From Paralimibaculum aggregatum (GTDB lineage: Bacteria > Pseudomonadota > Alphaproteobacteria > Rhodobacterales > Rhodobacteraceae), in assembly GCF_030270585.1 (NCBI RefSeq), contig NZ_BSYI01000040.1, positions 1-52,958 of the forward strand: a stretch of DNA of 52,958 nt, given 5' to 3'. The notes below the pieces were generated by a model. That model saw only the letters and a program-made list of their open reading frames with translations, searched no databases and was not told the DNA's origin. Each line of letters begins with the position of its first letter. Within the stretch, counting starts at the first letter, position 1. Positions 1 through 8,426 of this stretch are shown one piece after another. The translations under genes were made by a program, and so were the position numbers.

Positions 1-260
1 TGGCAACATCGCCAAGGCGCTCGACATCGACAGCCACAAGGTGATGGAGATCTTCTGCGTGGACCGCAAGCTCAACATCTCCCCGGCCTATCTCAGGCCC
101 GGCTTCGCCTTCGGCGGCTCATGCCTGCCCAAGGATCTGCGCGCGCTCACCTACAAGGGCCGCGAGCTCGATCTCGAGCTGCCGGTGCTGGAGGGCCTGA
201 TGCGCTCGAACGCGGTGCAGATCGACCGCGCGGTGGGGCGCGTGCTGGAGGCCGGGGCGC
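1..260 (+). pseudogene. Fragment of an algD-like nucleotide-sugar dehydrogenase gene
   Basis: This stretch matches positions 32226-32485 of the intact dehydrogenase gene base for base, with four substitutions (positions 60, 194, 237 and 251). Similarity ends abruptly near 260. The reading frame is open to the left edge and encodes the central part of the enzyme, including the catalytic-cysteine motif GGSCLPKD. All four substitutions change the amino acid (Glu to Val, Ser to Gly, Glu to Gly, Thr to Ala), and at the Ser site the full-length copy has the residue I recall from AlgD. It is fused tail to tail to the truncated dnaX. It may be a true partial duplication, the edge of a second paralogue, or a chimeric contig end. 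Confidence 0.8.
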
Positions 261-1491
261 CGACCGCGCGGGCGCCGCCCCCGCCGCCATTGCCGCCATT
301 GCCGCCGGCGCGGGGGGCGCCCGCGCCGCCGCCGGCGCTCTCCTCGGCCAGCAGTCGGCGCACCAGGTCCTCCGGCGGCGGCAGGTCGGCGACATGGGTC
401 AGCCGGATCAGCGCCATCTCGGCGGCCATCATCGCATTCGGCGCCAGCGCCAGCTCCTCGAGCGCCTTCAGCAGCATCTGCCAGGCCCGCGTCAGCACCC
501 GCATCGAGAGCCGCGCCGCCAGGTCGCGCCCGCGCGCCCGCTCGTCCGGCGCCACGGTGGGGTCCTCGGCCATCTCCGGCGAGACCTTGAGCACCGAGAC
601 CCAGTGCGTCAGCTCGGCCAGGTCGCGCAGCACCGCGCCAGGGTCCGTCCCCTCGGAATACTGCGCCGAGAGCTCGGCCAGCGCCGCCGCCGCATCGCCC
701 CGCATCACCGCCTCGAAGAGGTCGATCAGCCGGCCGCGGTCGGCCACCCCCAGCATCGCGCGCACCGCCTCCGCCGTCGCCGGCCCGGAGCCCTGCGCCA
801 GCGCCTGGTCGAGCAGCGAGAGCGCGTCGCGCACCGAGCCCTCGGCGGCCCGCGTCACCAGCGCCAGCGCGCCGGGCTCGACCTCGGCCCCCTCGGCCTC
901 GGCGATGCGGCCGAGATGCGCCATCATCGCCTCCGGCTCGATCCGCCGCAGGTCGAAGCGCTGGCACCGCGAGAGCACCGTCACCGGCACCTTGCGGATC
1001 TCGGTGGTGGCGAAGATGAACTTGGCATGCTCCGGCGGCTCCTCCAGCGTCTTCAGCAGCGCGTTGAAGGCCGAGGTGCTGAGCATGTGCACCTCGTCGA
1101 TGATGTAGACCTTGTAGCGCGACTGGCTGGCCCGGTAGCGCACGCTCTCGATGATCTCGCGGACATCGCCGACGCCGGTGTTGGAGGCCGCGTCCATCTC
1201 CAGCACATCGGTGTTGCGCCCCTGCGAGATCGAGCGGCAGGCCTCGCATTCCCCGCAGGGGTCGATGGTCGGCCCCTCTGCCGCCTCGCAGTTGAGCCCC
1301 TTGGCGAGGATCCGGGCGGTGGTGGTCTTGCCCACCCCGCGCACCCCGGTCAGCACGAAGGCATGGGCGATGCGGCCGGAGGCGAAGGCGTTGGTCAGCG
1401 TGCGCACCATCGCCTCCTGCCCGATCAGGTCGCGGAAATGGGCGGGGCGGTACTTGCGCGCGAGCACCTGGTAGGCAGGGGCGTCGGACAT
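261..1491 (-). CDS. dnaX: DNA polymerase III gamma/tau subunit, C-terminus missing
   Basis: Clamp-loader ATPase subunit that loads the sliding clamp and organises the replisome. The start at 1491 gives MSDAPAYQVLARKYRP, the normal family N-terminus. A Walker A motif (GVRGVGKTTTAR), a zinc site with paired cysteines (CGECEAC) and a Walker B-like DEVHML follow, then the AAA+ lid and the collar domain III. The sequence then enters a Gly-rich linker and meets the dehydrogenase fragment near 260. The frame continues to a stop at 151 only by reading antisense through that fragment. About 410 native residues remain, whereas related proteins usually run to about 550-600, so the tau-specific part is absent. 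Whether this is biological or an assembly join cannot be told from the sequence. Confidence 0.9.
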
Positions 1492-1525
1492 GGCGCTGGG
1501 CTCCGGTGCAGGGGGCGTGCGCCCT

Positions 1526-1555
1526 ACCCTATCGGTCGGGGGCCGGCCTCCGCAA
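1526..1555 (-). promoter_or_regulatory. Sigma-70-like promoter of dnaX
   Basis: Reading leftwards, a TTGCGG -35 box (1550-1555) is followed after 18 nt by a TAGGGT -10 box (1526-1531). These lie about 35 nt before the dnaX start codon. The same shape (TTG, 17-18 nt, TAGGNT) precedes several other genes in this window, which supports the assignment. Confidence 0.5.
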
Positions 1556-1631
1556 GCCGCAGCCCCCTTGAGATCCATGCCATGCGGCATAGCTAAAAAG
1601 TCTCCGGACACAAATGAAAGGAGACCCGCAG

Positions 1632-1934
1632 ATGACCGACCGCAAGCAGTTCATCGAGAGCATGAAGGCACAGCTCGACAATATCGATGAAAAAATTTCG
1701 ACCTACGAGAAGAAAATGGCGGAGGCGAACGAGCGCGCCGCGTCGGAATACGCCGACCGCCTGGACGAACTCAGGAATATACGGGCGGATGCCGCGGAAT
1801 CACTGACCGAGGCGCGGGACAAGGCAGACAGCGAATGGGCCGAGTTCCGCGACAATGCCGAGCGCCGCTGGAACAAGATCACCGAGGCGTCCTCCGATGC
1901 CTTCGCCCGCCTGCGCGAGGGCTTCACCGGCTGA
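1632..1934 (+). CDS. Small highly charged helical (coiled-coil) protein, unknown function
   Basis: A 100-residue protein without cysteine, signal peptide or membrane segment. It is almost entirely charged and Ala-rich with heptad-like spacing (IDEKISTYEKKMAEANERAA and onwards), so a long amphipathic helix or coiled coil is likely. The start at 1632 is chosen because AAAGGAG at 1617-1623 sits 8 nt upstream. An in-frame ATG at 1614 overlaps that ribosome-binding site and is therefore unlikely. It is transcribed divergently from dnaX. I do not recognise the family. A soluble stress-type or scaffolding helical protein is a guess from composition only. Confidence 0.75.
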   Translation: MTDRKQFIESMKAQLDNIDEKISTYEKKMAEANERAASEYADRLDELRNIRADAAESLTEARDKADSEWAEFRDNAERRWNKITEASSDAFARLREGFTG

Positions 1935-2058
1935 CCGCCGCGGCGCCGGAACCCGGCGGCTGGCCGGGATGGCCGAAGCCCCGCCGGCCGCGCTATGGAT
2001 GACCCACGCGGCAGGAGGCAGCCGGCGGAAGGCGGCCGGCAGGCGGGAGGCGCAGGCG

Positions 2059-3234
2059 ATGAGATGGCTCGTCGATATCGACCGGGGCGTGGCCGAGGGG
2101 CTGCTCGCCCCGGAGGCCGGCGAGGCGCTGAAGGCCCGCGCCCGCGCCGAGGCCATGGATTTCGGCATCAACGTCCTGCTGATCGGCGGCATCTGCACGG
2201 TGCTGCTCGGCGTTCTGGCGCTGTCGCCCACCGCCGAGGGGCTGACGCTGACCGGTGCCGCCCTGACCCTGATCTCCGGCGCCGCGCTCGGCCGGCTCGC
2301 TGCCCGCCACCGCTTGCCGGCCAGCGCCGGTGCGGTGATCGGGCTCGCAAGCCTTGCCGGCGGGCTGGTGTCGCTGGCCATCGAGATGGCGGGCGATACC
2401 GGGCCGGCGATCTGGATCGGGCTGGCCATCCTCGCCGGCGGGCTGGCGCTGCGCCAGTTCGGGCCGGCGCATCTGCGGCCGATGGGCGCCTGGGCGGCGG
2501 TGTTCGGCGGCGCCGCGCATCTGGCCGGCACCTTCGGGCTCGACGATGCCGCGGGGCTCGGCTGGCTCGCCATGCTCGATGCCGCGGCGGTGCTGCTGCT
2601 GCTCGGGCTGGCGCTGGATCTCAGGCTGCTCACCGCGCTCGCGGTCTTCGCGCTGGCCGGCACGCTGGCCACCACCGCCTATGACCATGCGAGCTATCTC
2701 CTCGCCGTCTACGAGCCCGGCATCGCCATCGTGATGATGGGGGGGCTGGCGCTCCTCGCCGCGCTGCTCGCGCCGCGGCTGGCCGAACGCTGGGCGCGCC
2801 ACGGGCGGATCTTCGGGCTGATGGCGCTGATCTGGGTGAACCTCGCCTTCTGGGTGGGATCGCTCTGGGGCGACCGGCCGGGCGAGAGCCTGCGCGCGCC
2901 GCCGCGCAGCGCCTTCGCCACGGCGCAGGACTACCGGGAGGCGCGCCGGGCCTTTCGCGAGACGCTGGTGGAAATCCCCGAGGGCGCCTTCGCGCTCGGC
3001 TGGGCGGTGCTGCTGGTGGCGGTGGCGGTCTGGGCCGGGCTGACCGGCCGGCGCTCGGTGCTGAACGCGGCGGCGGTCTTCGGCGCGATCCATTTCTACA
3101 CGCAGTGGTTCGAGCGGCTGGAGACCGAGCCGCTCACGGTGATCGCCGCGGGGGCCATCGCCATCGCCGCCGCCTGGGGGATGCTGCGGCTCAATGCCTG
3201 GATGGAGGCGCGCGCGGCAGCCGGCGGCGGCTGA
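2059..3234 (+). CDS. Multi-pass inner-membrane protein, DUF2157-like
   Basis: A 391-residue protein with a short soluble N-terminal segment (MRWLVDIDRGVAEGLLAPEA, which looks like the small helical domain heading DUF2157-type proteins). About ten or more hydrophobic segments follow, with a periplasmic or cytoplasmic loop rich in Arg and Glu near residues 270-310. The start at 2059 has GGGAGG 8 nt upstream. A longer upstream reading is open but has shadow-frame composition. No catalytic motif was recognised. The gene ends 7 nt before the convergent hydrolase gene. Confidence 0.75.
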   Translation: MRWLVDIDRGVAEGLLAPEAGEALKARARAEAMDFGINVLLIGGICTVLLGVLALSPTAEGLTLTGAALTLISGAALGRLAARHRLPASAGAVIGLASLAGGLVSLAIEMAGDTGPAIWIGLAILAGGLALRQFGPAHLRPMGAWAAVFGGAAHLAGTFGLDDAAGLGWLAMLDAAAVLLLLGLALDLRLLTALAVFALAGTLATTAYDHASYLLAVYEPGIAIVMMGGLALLAALLAPRLAERWARHGRIFGLMALIWVNLAFWVGSLWGDRPGESLRAPPRSAFATAQDYREARRAFRETLVEIPEGAFALGWAVLLVAVAVWAGLTGRRSVLNAAAVFGAIHFYTQWFERLETEPLTVIAAGAIAIAAAWGMLRLNAWMEARAAAGGG

Positions 3235-3241
3235 GCTCCGC

Positions 3242-4126
3242 TCAATGCTGGCGGAAGAAGGCCCAGGCGCGGTCGCTCAGCCAGGGGCCGATGTCGAAAT
3301 ACCAGTGCGTGTGCCCGGCGATCTCGGCCAGCATCACGTCGTGCCCGGCACCGGCCAGCGCCGCGGCGCTGCGATGCACGGCCGGCGCCGGGAAGACCGC
3401 ATCCTCGGTGCCGACATAGAGCGCGATGGCGGGCAGCGGGCCCTCCGCCGCCGCGACCTGCGCCGCCGGCACCGCGCCGCCATGCACCGCCACCGCGCGC
3501 CACATCCCCGGCATCGCATTGGCCAGCGCCAGCGCCTGCCCGGCGCCGCTGTCATGGCCGAAGAGATAGATCCGCTTCGGGTCGATGGCATAGTCGCGCG
3601 CCAGGTCGGCGAGCAGCGCATGGGCAAACTCCGGCCCGTCGCGGCGCGGATGCCAGCTGCCGCCAAACGCCTCCGGCGCGACGAGAATCAGCCCCGCCGG
3701 CCGGGCGATCTCGCGCCACATGTCGAGCATCGCCGCGGCGCCGCCATCGGATCCGTGCAGCACCACCAGAACCGGGCTCGCGACCCCCGACCACGCCCGC
3801 CGCGGCACGAGAAGGCTGTAGCGCCGCTCGCGCCCGCCCACGCGCACCTGCCCGGACCGCAGCCCCTCGGTCCGGGGCACGTGGCGGCGGCGATAGCGCT
3901 CGGCGGGGATCGGCGCGGTCAGCCGGCGGACGGCATAGTCGCCCACCGGCTCCGGCGGCCGGCGCAGCCGCACGGCCCGGGTCACGGCAGGCCCTGCCGC
4001 CGCTCCGGACAGCGCGCGGTGATGCGCGGCGAGCCGGGTCTCCAGCACCACGTCGAGCGCCAGAAGCCCCGCAGCCAGCACGAGGCCGCCGATGATACCC
4101 ATGAGAAAGTCGAACACGGCGCGCAT
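3242..4126 (-). CDS. Membrane-anchored alpha/beta-hydrolase, polyhydroxybutyrate-depolymerase/LpqC-like
   Basis: A 294-residue protein with an N-terminal hydrophobic helix (about residues 5-25) that could anchor it in the membrane with the catalytic domain outside. The fold signature is LVVLHGSDGG (oxyanion region), then YLFGHDSGAGQALALA where the nucleophile elbow belongs, and a C-terminal AGHTHWYFD supplying the likely catalytic His. In related esterases the elbow reads G-x-S-x-G. Here the central residue of GHDSG is Asp, with Ser one position later, so the nucleophile is uncertain. Substrate unknown. The gene lies downstream of the SRP RNA on the same strand. Confidence 0.7.
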   Translation of the reverse strand: MRAVFDFLMGIIGGLVLAAGLLALDVVLETRLAAHHRALSGAAAGPAVTRAVRLRRPPEPVGDYAVRRLTAPIPAERYRRRHVPRTEGLRSGQVRVGGRERRYSLLVPRRAWSGVASPVLVVLHGSDGGAAAMLDMWREIARPAGLILVAPEAFGGSWHPRRDGPEFAHALLADLARDYAIDPKRIYLFGHDSGAGQALALANAMPGMWRAVAVHGGAVPAAQVAAAEGPLPAIALYVGTEDAVFPAPAVHRSAAALAGAGHDVMLAEIAGHTHWYFDIGPWLSDRAWAFFRQH

Positions 4127-4227
4127 GGGGCGATCCTCGCTGCCCGATTCGGCGCCGTTTCCGGCCAGGACGCCCGAGCCGCGGCCCGTGCCGCGCATGG
4201 CCCCGAATCGCCCGAGGCGCCTGGGGT

Positions 4228-4321
4228 GAGAGGCTGGAACGCGACCCAAGCGGGCCTCGTTACGGCTGCTTCCTTCCGGACCTGACCGGGTTGGCGAGGA
4301 GCCTGCCCGCGCCAACCTCTC
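4228..4321 (-). ncRNA. ffs: Signal recognition particle RNA (4.5S, small bacterial type)
   Basis: Read on the minus strand, the region contains the universally conserved domain IV signature GGTCAGGTCCGGAAGGAAGC, which binds the Ffh M-domain. The flanks pair: GAGAGGTTGG at the 5' end against CCAGCCTCTC at the 3' end, giving the expected hairpin of about 95 nt. In alphaproteobacteria ffs often lies near dnaX, as here. Exact ends are estimated from the outer stem. Confidence 0.95.
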
Positions 4322-4467
4322 GAGCACAGATGTAGCCAATGGCGGCGCCGAGGACAAGGACCCCGGCGCAGATCTCCCGCGCACCGATCTCGCGCCCGTG
4401 CCGACGCGGCCATTGCGAAGCGCCACGGCTTGAGGCAATGAGGGCGCTCTGAAATGGAATGCATCCC

Positions 4468-5400
4468 ATGAGCCTGTCACACCCCGTCACCTTCGCCTCC
4501 GGCGGCGCCAAGCTCGACCGCGCCACCCATCTGCGCGGCGCAACGAAACGGCTGCTGCGCGACAAGCAGGCCCGGCTGCTGCCGCTGTCCGAAGGCCGCG
4601 TGCTGATGGAACAGGGCGACGGCTGGCACCGGCTCGCCTGGGTGCCGACCACGCCGGACACGCTGAAGCTCACCCGCGAGGCGCCGATCTTCCTCGGCCT
4701 CTTCGAGGACACCCCGGTCTTCGCGGCGGATTTCTCGAGCATCGCGCCGGAGCGGCTCGAGCGCAGCTTCATCGCGGGGGCCAAGCTGCACGACCTGCGC
4801 AGCGTCGCCGGCGAGATCTCCGCCGGCGAGGCGAGCGTGGCGGCCACCGCGAAGGGCGTGCTGGGCTGGCATGCGACGCATCTCTTCTGCGCCCGCTGCG
4901 GCGCCGAGAGCAGGCCCGAGGAAGGCGGCTGGCGCCGGCGCTGCGTCGAATGCGACGGGCTGCACTTCCCGCGCATCGACCCGGTGGTGATCATGCTCGT
5001 GACCCATGGCGAGCGGGTGCTGCTGGGCCGCCAGGAGGCCTGGGCGGACCGGGTCTTCTCGCTGCTCGCGGGGTTCATGGAGCCGGGCGAGTCGATCGAG
5101 GACGCGGTGCGCCGCGAGACCCGCGAGGAGGCCGGCATCGAGATCGGCCGGGTGCGCTATCTCGCCTGCCAGCCCTGGCCCTTCCCGTCCTCGCTGATGC
5201 TGGCCTGCGCGGCCGAGGCGCTCTCCACCGAGATCACCATCGACACGCAGGAGCTCGAGGACGCGACCTGGGTCAACAAGTCCGACCTGCCCGACATCCT
5301 CGCCGGCAAGCACCAGCAGTTCGCCGCGCCGCGGGTGAGCGCGATCGCGCGCATCGTGCTCTCGGCCTGGGCGATGGGCGAGATCCCGGATTTCGACTGA
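4468..5400 (+). CDS. nudC: NADH pyrophosphatase / NAD-cap hydrolase, Nudix family
   Basis: Cleaves NADH to NMNH and AMP. In enterobacteria the homologue also removes NAD caps from RNA 5' ends. The 310-residue protein shows, in order, an N-terminal substrate domain, a four-cysteine zinc ribbon (CARC near 141, CVEC near 159), a complete Nudix box (G-x5-E-x7-RE-x-REE-x-G-I, about residues 202-224) and the NudC-specific QPWPFP motif near 235. The start at 4468 (MSLSHPV) is preferred. An in-frame ATG lies three codons upstream, and neither has a strong ribosome-binding site. It ends 9 nt before the convergent gene at 5410. Confidence 0.93.
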   Translation: MSLSHPVTFASGGAKLDRATHLRGATKRLLRDKQARLLPLSEGRVLMEQGDGWHRLAWVPTTPDTLKLTREAPIFLGLFEDTPVFAADFSSIAPERLERSFIAGAKLHDLRSVAGEISAGEASVAATAKGVLGWHATHLFCARCGAESRPEEGGWRRRCVECDGLHFPRIDPVVIMLVTHGERVLLGRQEAWADRVFSLLAGFMEPGESIEDAVRRETREEAGIEIGRVRYLACQPWPFPSSLMLACAAEALSTEITIDTQELEDATWVNKSDLPDILAGKHQQFAAPRVSAIARIVLSAWAMGEIPDFD

Positions 5401-5409
5401 GGCCGCCCC

Positions 5410-6282
5410 TCAGGTCACGCCGAAGAGCTTCTTGAACGGGCCGAGCAGCGGCTTCACGGCGCCCTGCACCGCCTTTGCCGCCTCCTTGACGACCACCGGC
5501 GTCAGGGTCTTGCCGAGGCGCCCGGTCCAGCCCTCCACCAGAAGCTGATAGCCGCGCGCGGTCGCATGGTGCTTCTTGGCCATCTTCTCGATCGCGGCGC
5601 AGTGCCGGCGCGCGGTGATGCAGCGTGCCTTGAGCTGCTGGCAGGCGCGCCAGTGCACCATCATCTCGGTCTGGATCTCCGGCGGCAGGGGAATGGTCTT
5701 GATCAGCTTGTCGAAGGTCGCCTCGCATTCGCCGAAGATGTCGGCATAGCCGGCATAGATCTTCCGATATTTCGGAAACACCGCCTTGCAGGCACCGAGC
5801 CAGCCGACCAGGTCGGTGAGCTCGAGCGCGAAATCGCGCACATGCGGATAGGCTTCCTTGGCGCGGCTAACGGTCAGCTCCTGATGCTGGCCGTTGTGGT
5901 GGACCGACTTCTCGAATTTCAGCTCGAAGGCCCAGACCTTCTTCCTGCGCGCCTCCAGCGCCGCGGTCGGGTCGAACCGCGCGACCTGCTCGAACCACTT
6001 GTTGCCCTTGTCGAGCGCCTTGCGGATCTTGACATAGTCCACCATGGTCACGGTGATCTTGAACTTGGCCTTGCCCTCGCCGATCGTGACGGTCTTCTTG
6101 CCGACGCTGCCCTCATCCGGCAGGCCGAACCATTTCTTGAGCTTCTCCGGGTCCTTCAGCTCGTCCGCGGTGGCCTCCGAGGCGCCGATCACCGCGTCGA
6201 TCTTTCCCTTGTGCTCGACGAAGAGCGCCTTGCCGAGCTTCTTGGCCGTGCTGTCCGGGATGAGATCCAGAAGTGTCGACAT
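5410..6282 (-). CDS. Lysine-rich helical protein of unknown function
   Basis: A 290-residue soluble protein with no signal peptide and no motif I recognise. It is strikingly rich in lysine (nearly all AAG codons), unlike its arginine-rich neighbours. It reads as beta-containing N-terminal segment (VGKKTVTIGEGKAKFKITV), central mixed region (VWAFELKFEKSVHHNG), then mainly helices with several cysteines, and ends in a Lys/Gly/Pro-rich tail. An upstream in-frame start at 6300 is possible. 6282 (MSTLLDLIPD) is preferred because the next codons look native and GGGCGGCAGG precedes it. It lies 177 nt downstream of the LysM gene on the same strand and probably belongs with it. Confidence 0.75.
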   Translation of the reverse strand: MSTLLDLIPDSTAKKLGKALFVEHKGKIDAVIGASEATADELKDPEKLKKWFGLPDEGSVGKKTVTIGEGKAKFKITVTMVDYVKIRKALDKGNKWFEQVARFDPTAALEARRKKVWAFELKFEKSVHHNGQHQELTVSRAKEAYPHVRDFALELTDLVGWLGACKAVFPKYRKIYAGYADIFGECEATFDKLIKTIPLPPEIQTEMMVHWRACQQLKARCITARRHCAAIEKMAKKHHATARGYQLLVEGWTGRLGKTLTPVVVKEAAKAVQGAVKPLLGPFKKLFGVT

Positions 6283-6459
6283 CCTGCCGCCCTTTCGCAT
6301 CGGTGCCGCACGGTCGCTGCGCGGGTTTCCGTCGGAGGGCAGACTAGCCGGCCAATGTATCAGTCGGACCTTGGCGGGCTTTGCAATTGTATCGGAACGG
6401 TGTCCGACGACCGCGCGCCAGGCGCGGAGACCGGCGCGGCGGCCGGCGCGGCCTCCGGC

Positions 6460-7413
6460 TCAGGCGGCGGCCTTCTCCAACTTGCCGAGCGCCTTCTCCG
6501 CATCCCTGGCGCGGCTCTGGGCGTTCTTCGCCTCGTTCTTGCAGACCGTGGCCCTGGCCGCCGCCAATGCGAGATGCACCGAGAGCGGCTGCACCTGGCC
6601 GGACTTCAGCAGCTTGACCTGCGCCAGCACGCCCTGCAGCGAGAGCTTCAGGCCCTTCATGTCCTTGTCCAGGAGCTGCCACGCCCCCATGCCGTAGAAC
6701 TGGGGATTGCCCGCGAAGCTCTCGGCCTTCTTCCAGAGCGCGTTCTTTGCCGCGGCATCGGCCGACTTGGCGATGCGCTCGAGGCTCTTCGACATGGTGT
6801 CGAGCTCCGGCGTGGTCTTGCCGAGCAGCGCCGTCGCCGCCTTCTTGCCCGCCGCGCCGACCGCGCTGCCCGCCCCGCCGCCGGCGCCGAGCTTGGCGGC
6901 ATCCTTGGCCTGCTTGCCGACCTCCTTCAGCGCCGCCCGCGCCGCCGTCGCGACCAGGGCGAGCTGCCCGGTGCAAAGCGCCTTGAGCTGGCGGATCTGG
7001 ACATCCGGCAGCGGAACGAAGGGAAGCTGCTTGGCCTGCACCACCGCCAGGATCTGCCCGTCCACCGTCTTGACCGACGCCTGCATCAGCTTGAGCGCAT
7101 TGCCGACCGCCTTCACCGCCGCCTCGAGCGCCGCGCCCTTGGCGCCGAGATGGGCCGAGAGCATCGTCTCCTGCACCATCGTTGCCGCGGCGGCGGCCTG
7201 TTCGGCCTCGGCCTTCTTCTTCTCGGCCTCGGTCGGCGGGATCACCAGGATGTCGCCGGCGCGGATCAGGTCCGGCTCCTTGCGCTTCGACCTGACGCCC
7301 TTGTTCTTCGGGTCGTTCCAGATCGTCTTCCAGCTCTTGTGCTTGTACTTCTTCGCGATGCCGATCAGCGTGTCACCCTTGGCGACCTTGTGGGTGCGGT
7401 CCGTCCCGGCCAT
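6460..7413 (-). CDS. Cytoplasmic-type LysM-domain protein with long Ala/Lys-rich helical tail
   Basis: A 317-residue protein. Residues about 7-60 form a LysM domain (HKVAKGDTLIGIAKKYKHKS, then WKTIWNDPKNK and AGDILVIPP). This W-x-TI-W-x-x-P-x-N variant is the type seen in proteins of phage tails, type VI secretion and other contractile-injection loci, rather than in secreted hydrolases. No signal peptide precedes it. The remainder is Ala/Lys-rich helix with a central Gly-rich linker (LGAGGGAGSAVGAAGKK). The start at 7413 follows GGAGG at normal spacing. Function is unknown. A particle- or effector-associated role is inference from the LysM subtype, since no injection-system structural gene lies in the window. 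Confidence 0.8.
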   Translation of the reverse strand: MAGTDRTHKVAKGDTLIGIAKKYKHKSWKTIWNDPKNKGVRSKRKEPDLIRAGDILVIPPTEAEKKKAEAEQAAAAATMVQETMLSAHLGAKGAALEAAVKAVGNALKLMQASVKTVDGQILAVVQAKQLPFVPLPDVQIRQLKALCTGQLALVATAARAALKEVGKQAKDAAKLGAGGGAGSAVGAAGKKAATALLGKTTPELDTMSKSLERIAKSADAAAKNALWKKAESFAGNPQFYGMGAWQLLDKDMKGLKLSLQGVLAQVKLLKSGQVQPLSVHLALAAARATVCKNEAKNAQSRARDAEKALGKLEKAAA

Positions 7414-7479
7414 GGCGCAACCTCCACGCTTGTTGCATCCCGCAAAGATTACGCTATGGCAGGCGAAGGGGCAATTCCG

Positions 7480-8424
7480 TCACGCATTGCGGCGCGCCCC
7501 CAGCACCCGCCCCATCAGCAGCGGCGTGAACAGCATCGGGATCTGGTAGAGCGCGACATAGAGCCCGAAGGCCGCGTCCGGCGGCAGCGCGGCGACATAG
7601 AGCGCCACCGTCCGGTTGCCCCAGGCGAGCCCCGTCGCCCCGGCCCGCCCCGGCCCCGCAGCGCCCCGCGCGCCGCGCGCCACCACCGCCTGCATGCCGA
7701 AATTCACCGCCACCGCGAGCGCGAACATCGCCAGCGCCCGCTCCGGCTCGCGCAGGATGATCTCCCAGACCCCGTCGAACAGCGGCACCACGAAGAACAG
7801 CATGGCCAGCGCGCCGATGCCGTCGAAGGCGCGGGCCTCGCGGGCGATCCGCGCCGGCCCCGCGAGATGGCGGATCAGCAGGCCGAGCGTGCCGCCTGCC
7901 AGGATCATCGCCCCCATGCGCAGCGCCAGCGCCCAGGCATCGATCGGCACCGCGTCTCCGAGCAGCGCCGCCACCACCGCCGGGCCGAGAAAGGGGGCGG
8001 CGACCGAGGCCACCACCGTGAGCTCGAGCGCCAGCGCCGCGTCGAGCCCCATCAGCAGGCAGAGCCCGGCGGCCGAGGTGATCGGCGGCGCCGCGCCGGT
8101 ATAGACCAGCGCCTCGAGCCCCTCCGGCCCGAGCCCGGCAAGCCGCCCGAGCCCCCAGAGCACCGCCGGCGTGACCACCAGCAGCGCCAGCACCAGCGCC
8201 GCGAGCCGCAGCATCCGCCGCGGCCGCAGCGCCGCCCGCGCCGCATCCCGCATGTCGAGCCGCGCCACCGCGACGGCGAAGACCAGCACCACCAGCCCCG
8301 GCAGGAAGGGCCGCAGCCCGGCCGAGAGCCCCGGCAGCAGCAGCGCCAGCATCACCCCCACCGCGAGCACCCAGCGGGCGCGCCCGCCGATCGCCCCGAG
8401 CCCTGCGAGCAGAAGCCGCGCCAC
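7480..8424 (-). CDS. Membrane transporter, bile acid:sodium symporter (BASS)-like
   Basis: A 314-residue polytopic protein of about ten hydrophobic segments, the size and shape of the BASS superfamily. Small-residue-rich conserved-looking stretches (TGAAPPITSAAGLCLLMG and the later VASVAAPFLGP) fit the crossover regions of that fold. The start is a GTG at 8424, two nucleotides after the TGA of the upstream dehydrogenase gene, so the two are probably translated from one message. A longer open reading continues through that gene in a shadow frame and is rejected. The transported solute is unknown. An organic acid linked to the neighbouring amino-acid oxidation gene is possible. Confidence 0.65.
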   Translation of the reverse strand: MARLLLAGLGAIGGRARWVLAVGVMLALLLPGLSAGLRPFLPGLVVLVFAVAVARLDMRDAARAALRPRRMLRLAALVLALLVVTPAVLWGLGRLAGLGPEGLEALVYTGAAPPITSAAGLCLLMGLDAALALELTVVASVAAPFLGPAVVAALLGDAVPIDAWALALRMGAMILAGGTLGLLIRHLAGPARIAREARAFDGIGALAMLFFVVPLFDGVWEIILREPERALAMFALAVAVNFGMQAVVARGARGAAGPGRAGATGLAWGNRTVALYVAALPPDAAFGLYVALYQIPMLFTPLLMGRVLGARRNA

Positions 8425-8426
8425 GG

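Noticed and set aside
4228-4321. tRNA or attenuator in the gap before nudC
   Set aside because: The conserved GGTCAGGTCCGGAAGGAAGC signature and pairing ends identify the SRP RNA.
5410-7413. Remains of a prophage or complete injection system
   Set aside because: No sheath, tube, baseplate, ATPase, terminase or integrase gene is present. Only the LysM subtype hints at such a link.
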